5,166 nucleotides of DNA from JALSIF01 sp026981635 [NCBI: bacterium] (lineage in GTDB: Bacteria > 4484-113 > JALSIF01), in contig JALSIF010000047.1 of NCBI GenBank assembly GCA_026981635.1, forward strand, positions 1 through 5,166. Reading direction: 5' to 3'. The notes under the pieces are model-generated. The model was not told where the DNA came from. It saw only the letters and a program-made list of their open reading frames with translations, and searched no databases. The translations under genes were made by a program, and so were the position numbers. Within the stretch, counting starts at the first letter, position 1; the number at the start of each line of letters is the position of its first letter. This document shows positions 1 through 5,166 of the stretch, piece after piece.

Positions 1-520
1 CAACGGAGAGGACATTGAGGTGGACGGGACCGGCCGGCTGGCTACTAGGGAACTGGGTGATGATGACCTGTTGGAGTGCTACGGACGGTCCACCCTGGAG
101 TTGGTGAGGGAGGCCTTTAGCTTTGCCGAACAGATTCTTCCCGCGGTGGTGGCGGATCTCAGGGAGGCCTCCCTGGACCTGCGCGGCAGGGACCAGGCCA
201 GAGGACTTGACCTGTTGATGGACAGCTTTGATGCCCTGGAGTGGTTCTTCACCGTCTGCGCCCGCACCGCCGAGGTCTACTCCCGACGGGAGCCGGAGAG
301 GCTGATGAAGTCCGCCCCGGGAGGGGAGCTGTTTGGGGTCTTCTCCAACCTGGACCGCCCCCTGGAGGTGCTGGCAGGGATAGAGAAGGCCCAGCGGGAG
401 GGCGACCTGGTCCTGGCCGCCGACCTCATTGAGTACGAGCTGGTTCCGCTGTTGGAGAGGTTCAGTGGGGAGGTTCCGCTAGTGAGAGAGCGTTTCAGGG
501 AGGAGACTGCCCGGGCCTGA
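1..520 (+). CDS. Small helical protein of unknown function next to MAF gene (5' end probably outside window)
   Basis: I do not recognise a named family. The frame is open from base 2 to the TGA at 518-520. A GTG at 20 with GGAGAGG (5-11) eight bases upstream could start a 166-aa protein. However, the codons before it read NGEDIEV, which looks like the edge of a beta-strand-rich N-terminal domain, so I favour a gene that begins to the left and is partial here. Counting from that GTG, residues 24-87 look alpha-helical and hold the segment DLLMDSFDALEWFF (64-77). Residues 124-148 form another amphipathic helix (GDLVLAADLIEYEL). There is no signal peptide, membrane segment or catalytic motif, and two cysteines (20, 80) fit a cytoplasmic protein. 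It ends 8 nt before the MAF gene, so co-transcription is likely. A role with the MAF protein or in flagellar assembly is inference from position only. It does not look like the FliJ coiled coil. Confidence 0.7.
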   Translation, partial: NGEDIEVDGTGRLATRELGDDDLLECYGRSTLELVREAFSFAEQILPAVVADLREASLDLRGRDQARGLDLLMDSFDALEWFFTVCARTAEVYSRREPERLMKSAPGGELFGVFSNLDRPLEVLAGIEKAQREGDLVLAADLIEYELVPLLERFSGEVPLVRERFREETARA

Positions 521-523
521 GGG
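519..523 (+). promoter_or_regulatory. Weak ribosome binding site of the MAF gene
   Basis: GAGGG lies 5 nt before the GTG at 529 and overlaps the TGA stop of the upstream gene. It is shorter than the AGGAGG sites of the genes further down. This suggests translation of the MAF gene depends partly on ribosomes terminating at the upstream gene. The coupling is inferred from spacing. Confidence 0.5.
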
Positions 524-528
524 ATAAG

Positions 529-2523
529 GTGAGATACCTAGAGAGCAACCTCAAAGCAATCGCTGACCGCTTCCCCGAGATTGCAGCTCAGCTTGAGGAG
601 GCGGTGGGCATCAACCGTCCCCTGCTGGAAGAGGGGCGAATGGGGTGTTTCCAGCTGGCCCAAGCCCGCAGCGGCGATCCCACCGTGCGCTACCTGGATG
701 GGACGGGAGGCAAGTTTGTCCACTCCAGCTATGATCCCAGGCGGGAGGCGGCGGCCCTGGTTGAGGGCCAGCTGAGCGAGGAGCGGGAGAGGGACTTTGT
801 GATTGCCTCCGGGCTGGGGATGGGCTACGCCCTGGAGGAGGCGGCCCGGCGGCTTGGGGAGAGGACAAACCTCTTCTTCTATGAGCCCCACACTGACCTT
901 TTCCTGCTTGCCCTTGCCTGGCGCGACCTCACCTGGCTTTTTGGCCACCCCAACCTGGACTTCACCGTAGGGGAGGACTTTACTCCCTTGCTCAGGAATC
1001 TTGCCGCCCGGGTCAATCTGGCCACCGTCAAGGGGTTTGTCTATCTGGAGCACCCCATCCTCTCCACTCTGCCCAAGGGCAAGCTCATCAGTGGTTTTGG
1101 CGAGCAGGTCAGGGTGCTCTTCTTCCAGCTGGCAGGAAACCTCCAGACCATGATGTACATGGGGCCGAGCTACCTCTACCACTCCCTGGTCAGCTTTGAG
1201 GAGGTGATCCGCCGCCCGCCGGTCAAGGTGCTGTTTGACCAGTTTGGGGACCTTCCCGGCATCATCGTCTCGGCAGGCCCCAGCCTGGAAAAGAATGTTG
1301 ACCTCATAAGGGAGCTCGCCCTGGACCGCCGGGCGGTGATCGTTGCGGTTGACACCGCCCTAAAGCCCCTCCTAGCCAGGGGGATTGAGCCCCACATCGT
1401 CTGCACCGGTGACCCCCAGGAGGCCAACTACAAGCACCTTAAGGGGGCCAAGGTCAGGCGCTCCTGCCTGGTGGCCGAGCCCCAGGCCCCACCCAAGTCG
1501 GTGGCCGAGTGGACCGGTCCGGAGATCTTCTTCTGTTCCTTTGACGACCAGTTCATGAGGTGGCTCAATCCCCTGATTGGCCACCGGGGTCTGCTCAGGA
1601 CCTGGGGCAGTGTGGCCACCATGGCCTACGACCTGGTCCTCCAGATGGGCTGCGACCCGATCATCTTCATCGGCCAGGACCTCTCCTACCCGGGAGGGAA
1701 GACCTATGTGAGCGGCACCTACTTTGAGGAGGAGGATGCCTACCCCACCGAGGTGGAGGGGCTGAGGGAGCGCAATGTCCAACTCTACGAGGTGGAGGAC
1801 ATCTACGGCAACAAGGTGCTCACCAACCGGCAGATGCTGGCCTACCTGGAATACTTCCGCGCCCGCTTTGAGGAGGACCACGGCCGCACCCTGATCAACG
1901 CCACCGAGGGGGGGGCGCTGACCCACCCCAGGCTCAAGATCATGAGCCTGCGGGAGGCGGTGGAAAGCTACATGCAGGGGGAAAGCGACATAGACCGCCG
2001 CATCCTGAGCCTGGCCAGCAGTTACCAGCCGCCCAGCTACCGCCCCCTGCGCTTTGAGCTGGACCAGGTGCTGGCCGAGATGCGCGAGGGGCTGGACGAG
2101 TGCCAGCGGATGGTGGTGGAGTGTGCCAGGGTGAGGGCCATCTGCGACCGGGGCGGATCGGCCGACCAGGTGGTCCCCTACTACAACCGCATCGTGCGCA
2201 CCTACCACAGCTTCGTTGGCAAGAAGAAGCTCATTCGCTTCCTGAAGCTGGCTAACCACGCAGCTCTCCATACCTTTGAGCGCGGCATCTACCGGCTGGA
2301 GCAGCGAGAGAAGCTGGACCTGGAATTCGTGGCCGAGGCGGCCGAGCTCTACCACACCCTGTTTGTGACCAGCAGAGACGCCCTGGAGCGGATGATCCCC
2401 CTGTTTGAGGACGCGCGGGACGTGGTTGAGGAGATCATTGCGGGTCGCCGTGGGACGGGGGCAGCTCTCCACCGGGAGGGGCTCAAGCTGGTTGAACCAG
2501 GAGGGATAGCCAGTGGCGGCTAG
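529..2523 (+). CDS. Motility accessory factor (MAF / DUF115) family protein, probable flagellin glycosyltransferase
   Basis: This 664-aa protein belongs to the MAF family (DUF115, MptE-like), whose studied members are needed to put nonulosonic acid sugars (pseudaminic or legionaminic type) on flagellin Ser/Thr in the cytoplasm before export. The N-terminal domain shows a Rossmann-like GLGMGY at 95-100 and YEPH at 118-121. The central DUF115 core has PGIIVSAGPSLEKN (243-256), DTALKPLL (275-282), GDPQ (294-297), SVATMA (361-366) and GQDLSYPGGKTY (382-393), all close to family consensus. Residues after about 470 are mostly helical, as is usual for the C-terminal part. Length fits a full-size member. 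No signal peptide or membrane segment is seen, and several cysteines agree with a cytosolic enzyme. The GTG start at 529 gives a typical N terminus (MRYLESNLKAI). The 3' end overlaps the next gene by 11 nt. The donor sugar and acceptor cannot be read from this window; no flagellin or sugar-synthesis gene is present. Confidence 0.93.
   Translation: MRYLESNLKAIADRFPEIAAQLEEAVGINRPLLEEGRMGCFQLAQARSGDPTVRYLDGTGGKFVHSSYDPRREAAALVEGQLSEERERDFVIASGLGMGYALEEAARRLGERTNLFFYEPHTDLFLLALAWRDLTWLFGHPNLDFTVGEDFTPLLRNLAARVNLATVKGFVYLEHPILSTLPKGKLISGFGEQVRVLFFQLAGNLQTMMYMGPSYLYHSLVSFEEVIRRPPVKVLFDQFGDLPGIIVSAGPSLEKNVDLIRELALDRRAVIVAVDTALKPLLARGIEPHIVCTGDPQEANYKHLKGAKVRRSCLVAEPQAPPKSVAEWTGPEIFFCSFDDQFMRWLNPLIGHRGLLRTWGSVATMAYDLVLQMGCDPIIFIGQDLSYPGGKTYVSGTYFEEEDAYPTEVEGLRERNVQLYEVEDIYGNKVLTNRQMLAYLEYFRARFEEDHGRTLINATEGGALTHPRLKIMSLREAVESYMQGESDIDRRILSLASSYQPPSYRPLRFELDQVLAEMREGLDECQRMVVECARVRAICDRGGSADQVVPYYNRIVRTYHSFVGKKKLIRFLKLANHAALHTFERGIYRLEQREKLDLEFVAEAAELYHTLFVTSRDALERMIPLFEDARDVVEEIIAGRRGTGAALHREGLKLVEPGGIASGG
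2499..2505 (+). promoter_or_regulatory. Strong ribosome binding site inside the MAF gene for the YlxF/MotE-like gene
   Basis: AGGAGGG lies within the last MAF codons, 7 nt before the GTG at 2513. It decides the start of the downstream gene, because that GTG precedes the MAF stop codon (2521-2523) and makes the two genes overlap. Confidence 0.75.
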
Positions 2524-3196
2524 AGGTCAGCGGGAAGGAAGGGAAGGTTCCTCTGGACGCATCCCTCCCGGCAGCCCCTTCCGCAAGGTGGAGGACATCC
2601 CCCTTGATCAGTTTAAGGTTCCCGGGGTGGCCAAGGCGATGCTGGCTGCTGCCGTGCTAGTGGCTCTGCTCGCCATCGGACTGGGTTATCTCTCCACCCT
2701 GCCTCCCGCCCCTCCCCGTCAGGAGCGCCAGGCCCGCCGGGCGGGACGCGGTGATGGGTGGGTTATGGAGAGGGTGAGCCGAAGCCTCTACCACCTTGAG
2801 GCGGTGGCTCCACCGGTGATAGCCCAGCCGGCGGCAGAGGGGCTGGCTGAGGTTTCCCTTTCCCGGATGGATCCCCGCCGGGCGGCACAGCTGCTGGAGC
2901 TTTTGGCGCCGGAGACGGCAGCGGCCTTTCTTGCCCTCACTCCTGGCTGGAGGGTGGGAAGGATCATTGAAGAAATGAGCCCGCCCAAGGCCTCGCAGGT
3001 GCTTTTGCTTATGAGGTCCATGGACGGTCTGCCCATCGAAGAGGTGAGGATGATTGGGGAGGTGGCCATCCCGGTCCCCGGTCAGCCAGCGGCGAGCGTC
3101 CAGGGGGGAGGCACCCCAGCGGTTCCCCCATCCCCCGGACCGGCGGCGGGGCAGGGTCAGCCCGCCCCGGGAAGCGGTACTCAATCTGGGCCCTAG
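2513..3196 (+). CDS. YlxF/MotE-like single-pass membrane protein with MgtE-N-like segment
   Basis: The 227-aa product has a basic, disordered N terminus (1-37), one hydrophobic membrane helix (about 42-61), a Pro/Arg-rich linker (62-80) and a helical outer segment. Residues 117-168 carry two helix pairs of the type MDPRRAAQLLELL ... MSPPKASQVLLLM, resembling the MgtE N-terminal repeat found in YlxF and MotE. From about 186 to the end it is Pro/Gly/Gln-rich and probably disordered. There is no cysteine. In Bacillus subtilis ylxF lies directly before fliK, the same place as here; MotE of alpha-proteobacteria is a periplasmic helper of a motor protein, while the YlxF role is not settled. Most members have a coiled coil between membrane helix and MgtE-N part; here that spacer is short and not clearly coiled. 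It is therefore a divergent member, with assignment resting on architecture plus context. The GTG start is fixed by AGGAGGG at 2499-2505. Confidence 0.75.
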   Translation: MAARGQREGREGSSGRIPPGSPFRKVEDIPLDQFKVPGVAKAMLAAAVLVALLAIGLGYLSTLPPAPPRQERQARRAGRGDGWVMERVSRSLYHLEAVAPPVIAQPAAEGLAEVSLSRMDPRRAAQLLELLAPETAAAFLALTPGWRVGRIIEEMSPPKASQVLLLMRSMDGLPIEEVRMIGEVAIPVPGQPAASVQGGGTPAVPPSPGPAAGQGQPAPGSGTQSGP

Positions 3197-3207
3197 AGGG
3201 CCGATAA
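3181..3207 (+). promoter_or_regulatory. Candidate sigma-28/sigma-D flagellar promoter upstream of fliK
   Basis: GCCGATAA at 3200-3207 is an exact match to the consensus -10 of the flagellar sigma factor (FliA/SigD). At the canonical spacing, with 11 nt between the two octamers, lies TCAATCTG (3181-3188), whose first four bases match three of the four in the TAAA core of the -35. The -35 lies in the last codons of the upstream gene and the -10 starts 4 nt after its stop codon. Transcription would begin near 3214, giving a leader of about 35 nt before fliK. This is a motif match, not proof of activity. Confidence 0.6.
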
Positions 3208-3214
3208 ACTGACT

Positions 3215-3232
3215 TGGAGCCGCAGGGCTCCA
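3215..3232 (+). promoter_or_regulatory. Perfect 7-bp stem-loop in the fliK leader
   Basis: TGGAGCC (3215-3221) and GGCTCCA (3226-3232) pair perfectly around a 4-nt loop, GCAG. No T-run follows, so it is not an intrinsic terminator. It ends 6 nt before the fliK Shine-Dalgarno site and does not cover it. If transcription starts near 3214 from the candidate promoter, the hairpin forms the 5' terminus of the mRNA, where such structures are known to slow decay. In a read-through transcript it could instead mark a processing or stabilising site. Confidence 0.6.
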
Positions 3233-3238
3233 CACGAA

Positions 3239-3246
3239 AGGAGGTG
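3239..3246 (+). promoter_or_regulatory. Strong ribosome binding site of fliK
   Basis: AGGAGGTG is near-perfectly complementary to the 16S rRNA 3' end. It stands 4 nt (counted from AGGAGG) before the ATG at 3249 and 7 nt before an in-frame GTG at 3252. The second spacing is closer to optimum, so the true start could be either; the protein differs by one residue. Confidence 0.8.
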
Positions 3247-3248
3247 GT

Positions 3249-4934
3249 ATGGTGGCACTGCTGGAGCAGCTAGCACTGCTCAGTCTGCTCACCGGAAAGG
3301 TGGGTAGCAAGGATGCAGATTCCACTGCCACCTCCTCATTCTCCTCCCCCAAGGGAAGGGTAGGAGAGTTTCAGCAGGTGCTCTCTAGTTTGCTGGCTGA
3401 GCTGGTGGCCCTGACCGAGCAGGGGGATCCCAAACAGGGGGAACTCAATGGGGAAACCTCGGCTAGAGAGGGAGATGCCCTTCTTGCGCGGGGGGAAGGG
3501 CTGACCATCGGTCAGCCCCCACTTCCCGCCGAAGGGAAGGACCCCTCAATGGAGAGGGCTAAGGAGATAGGGCCCATCCTTGATGGTGAGTTAGATGTTG
3601 GGGGCGAGGGGGCTAGCAGGAGCCCTGTCTCTCAGAAAGGAAGGGAGGTGCTTGCCCAGGTAGTGGGGACGTCCAGTCTGGGAGGACTGACCCTGGCAGG
3701 CTCGATCCAGTCGGCAGCAGGACCATCCTTCCCCTCCGCAGGATCGGCCGGGCAAGCTCCCCCCTCAGGAGTATCAGCGTCATTTTCCCAGCCTCTCCAG
3801 GTGGGTCTGGAGGGTGAGGAAGGGGTGGATCTGCTGATGAGACTTTTGGGGGTGAGGGTAGCCCTTGTTTCCTCACCCGATATCACCGCCCAAGGGAATA
3901 GGCCCCAGGAAATTGCCGGGCAGCTTGCCCGAGCCCAGATGGAGATGGTGATGATGATGGAGAAGTCAGCCGCCAAGAGCATCGGTCAGGAAGAAAAGGG
4001 CGCTCAGGTTGAGAGCCGGTTCGTTCAGCTCAGGAATGTTCCCCAGCCAGTGGTCACCTACTACTTCCTCCACGACCCCCGTGCCCTCAAGGCGGCGGCG
4101 GGGCCCAACCCCCTGTTCAAGGAGAATAGTCGGCCAGAGGTGATGGCTGATGCTAAGCGAAATGGCTCTGCCCAGGGGCTGGCAGTGGGAATGGAGAGAG
4201 AGGGAGCTGACCAAGGGGTCATACCCGCCTCGAAGAATGGGCAGGTGGAGGGAGCGGGGGAGAGCTCCCGCCCGCAGGAGCGGGGCGAGCGGCCGGCGGG
4301 AGAAGAGAGGTGGGCTAGGCTTGCCATCACTACAACTTTGCGGAAAAACGGTTCTGACGAAGGCACCTCGGCCGTGGTGACCGGCCACGCCTCCCAGGAT
4401 GCTTCTTCGGCCGGTATGGCTGTCCGGGGGGGGAGTAACGGTGCCCAGGGGAGTTTCCCGCTGCGCACTGAGTCTCTGACCGAGCTTCTGCTTGCCCAGC
4501 TCGCCGAGCTCAGTCAGCGGCCCGAACGGCCGACTGTATCTCAGCTCAGGCTGGAGCTCCATCCTCCCGAGCTAGGGGAGCTCAGGGCCGAGCTACACCT
4601 CCACCGGGAGGGTTTGGAGCTTAGGCTGATCACTCCCAATGGTCAGGCCCGAGAGCTTTTGGCCAGCCAGGCGGCGGGGCTAAGGGAGGCGCTGGCCCAG
4701 CACTATGGGGGGGAGGTGAGAGTGATAGTGCAGGGGCAGAATCTGGCCTTGGCCGGAGGGATGGCCGGTTGGAACCAGCAGAATGGGGAGGAGAGGCAGG
4801 GCGGAAACGGTTCGGCAAGGTTAGGGGAAAGTGGTGGCCCCCCCGGGGTGGTGGGTCATGTGAGGGAGGGCGAGGGCGATAAGCGAGTCCCCGAAGCCAA
4901 CCTGTTTAGCGACCCCACTGCCCGCTACATCTAG
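3249..4934 (+). CDS. fliK: Flagellar hook-length control protein FliK
   Basis: FliK is exported through the flagellar type III apparatus, measures hook length and switches export from rod/hook to filament substrates. The diagnostic part is the C-terminal Flg_hook domain at about 425-500: LRLELHPPELGELRAEL (433-449) fits the conserved L-L-P-x-LG-x-L/V pattern, followed by RELLASQAAGLREAL, the usual helix before the final strand. The N-terminal three quarters is low-complexity, rich in Gly, Ser, Glu and Gln, as expected for the unfolded ruler part. A more ordered island lies near 190-285, with a methionine-rich stretch (MEMVMMMEKS) and QPVVTYYFLHDP at 266-277. At 561 aa it is longer than the Salmonella protein (about 405 aa). 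No cysteine is present, as often in exported axial proteins. A 60-residue Gly/Glu/Arg-rich tail follows the domain. Its position between the YlxF/MotE-like gene and flgD matches Firmicutes operons. Its stop codon overlaps the flgD ribosome binding site. Confidence 0.92.
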   Translation: MVALLEQLALLSLLTGKVGSKDADSTATSSFSSPKGRVGEFQQVLSSLLAELVALTEQGDPKQGELNGETSAREGDALLARGEGLTIGQPPLPAEGKDPSMERAKEIGPILDGELDVGGEGASRSPVSQKGREVLAQVVGTSSLGGLTLAGSIQSAAGPSFPSAGSAGQAPPSGVSASFSQPLQVGLEGEEGVDLLMRLLGVRVALVSSPDITAQGNRPQEIAGQLARAQMEMVMMMEKSAAKSIGQEEKGAQVESRFVQLRNVPQPVVTYYFLHDPRALKAAAGPNPLFKENSRPEVMADAKRNGSAQGLAVGMEREGADQGVIPASKNGQVEGAGESSRPQERGERPAGEERWARLAITTTLRKNGSDEGTSAVVTGHASQDASSAGMAVRGGSNGAQGSFPLRTESLTELLLAQLAELSQRPERPTVSQLRLELHPPELGELRAELHLHREGLELRLITPNGQARELLASQAAGLREALAQHYGGEVRVIVQGQNLALAGGMAGWNQQNGEERQGGNGSARLGESGGPPGVVGHVREGEGDKRVPEANLFSDPTARYI

Positions 4935-4940
4935 GAGGTG
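4933..4940 (+). promoter_or_regulatory. Ribosome binding site of flgD overlapping the fliK stop codon
   Basis: AGGAGGTG shares its first two bases with the fliK TAG stop (4932-4934). It lies 8 nt before the flgD ATG at 4949. An ATG at 4941 directly abuts the site but is in another frame and stops after three codons (MGR), with its TGA at 4950-4952 overlapping the start of flgD. Confidence 0.75.
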
Positions 4941-4948
4941 ATGGGAAG

Positions 4949-5166
4949 ATGATGCTCAAGGCTGTCGCCCAGAGTGATCCCAAGGCTCTGGTGGGAAGTG
5001 AACCTGATCAGAGAGTAATTGAGCCTAGCCCCGGCCAAGCGGGAAAGCGACTAGGAGAAGATTCGGAAATTTTTCTGAAGTTGGTAGTGGCCCAACTCCG
5101 TCAACAGAACCCCCTCAAACCGCTGGACAACGCTGAGATGATGCAGCAGCTTGCCGCCTTCAACCA
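4949..5166 (+). CDS. flgD: Flagellar hook capping / scaffold protein FlgD, N-terminal part (cut by window end)
   Basis: The frame from ATG 4949 stays open to the right edge, giving 72 codons and two extra bases. FlgD caps the growing hook outside the cell and is needed for polymerisation of FlgE. After a polar lead of about 35 residues comes the hallmark N-terminal FlgD motif: E40-IFLKLVVAQLRQQNPLKPLDN-A62, then EMMQQLAAFN (63-72), matching the family pattern FLKLLVTQLxxQDPLxPMDNxEFxxQLAxFS. QNP replaces the more usual QDP. The C-terminal FLN-like and Ig-like domains lie outside. ATG 4952 directly follows ATG 4949, and either could be the start. It follows fliK by 14 nt, so both are surely in one transcript. 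No cysteine is seen in the visible part. Confidence 0.93.
   Translation, partial: MMLKAVAQSDPKALVGSEPDQRVIEPSPGQAGKRLGEDSEIFLKLVVAQLRQQNPLKPLDNAEMMQQLAAFN

Noticed and set aside
1-520. First gene as fliJ, expected upstream of ylxF
   Set aside because: It lacks the long heptad coiled coil of FliJ and is separated from the YlxF/MotE-like gene by the whole MAF gene.
1372-2472. Long open frame (366 aa) on the minus strand inside the MAF gene
   Set aside because: It is antisense to strongly conserved MAF coding sequence, has no family resemblance, and is explained by G/C-rich third codon positions that remove stops on the other strand. The same holds for the minus-strand frames at 538-1182, 2657-3352 and 3966-4562.
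2513-3196. MgtE magnesium transporter
   Set aside because: Only the MgtE-N-like helical repeat is suggested; there are no CBS domains and only one membrane helix instead of the five-helix channel part.
3215-3232. Stem-loop as a Rho-independent terminator after the YlxF/MotE-like gene
   Set aside because: No T-run follows the stem; the next bases are CACGAAAGGAGG, leading straight into the fliK RBS.
3876-3883. CCCGATAT inside fliK, close to the sigma-D -10
   Set aside because: No -35-like sequence at the right distance (GGTA there) and it lies in mid-gene. It shows that single -10 near matches are not informative in this sequence.
3939-3962. ATG-rich run (GATGATGATGG) as a repeat or start cluster
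   Set aside because: It is short, in frame within fliK and simply encodes a methionine-rich stretch. There is no RBS and no larger repeat structure.
4856-4882. Second sigma-28-like site before flgD: GGCGATAA (4875-4882) with TCAT 19 nt upstream of it
   Set aside because: The -10 has one mismatch and the -35 matches only two of four core bases. It lies wholly within fliK coding sequence, where such near matches can arise by chance. Worth remembering only if the fliK site proves active.

Overview
The window reads as part of a bacterial flagellar operon. Five genes lie on the + strand, packed end to end, with no RNA gene, mobile element, CRISPR array or intrinsic terminator visible. The DNA is G+C-rich by eye. 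Several genes are preceded by long AGGAGG-type Shine-Dalgarno sites and GTG starts are common. The order YlxF/MotE-like gene, fliK, flgD matches the flagellar operon order of Firmicutes such as Bacillus subtilis. I infer a high-GC, motile Firmicute (Clostridia-like), but no marker here fixes the genus.

Layout: (1) bases 1-520, the 3' part of a small helical protein of unknown function whose reading frame is open to the left edge; (2) 529-2523, a complete MAF / DUF115 motility accessory factor, the glycosyltransferase-like family linked to flagellin glycosylation; (3) 2513-3196, a one-pass membrane protein with an MgtE-N-like segment, in the position of YlxF/MotE and overlapping the MAF gene by 11 nt; (4) 3249-4934, fliK, the hook-length control protein, with a recognisable C-terminal Flg_hook domain; (5) 4949 to the right edge, the N-terminal 72 codons of flgD, the hook cap / scaffold protein.

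The longest intergenic gap is only 52 nt (3197-3248), yet it is dense in signals. It holds an exact GCCGATAA, the consensus -10 of the flagellar sigma factor (sigma-28 / sigma-D), with a TCAA -35-like element at exactly the canonical distance. Next comes a perfect 7-bp stem-loop that would lie at the very 5' end of the predicted transcript, and then the strong fliK ribosome binding site. This compact promoter / 5'-hairpin / RBS arrangement is the most interesting non-coding signal in the window.

Together the genes suggest that hook assembly (FliK measures length, FlgD caps the growing hook) and filament modification (MAF) are co-transcribed, with a possible internal flagellar-sigma promoter boosting fliK-flgD and downstream genes. 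The MAF gene and its small helical neighbour stand immediately upstream of the YlxF/MotE-like gene, where fliJ would normally be expected. I see no wholly new biological system; the unknowns are the small helical protein, the divergent YlxF/MotE-like protein and the fliK leader.
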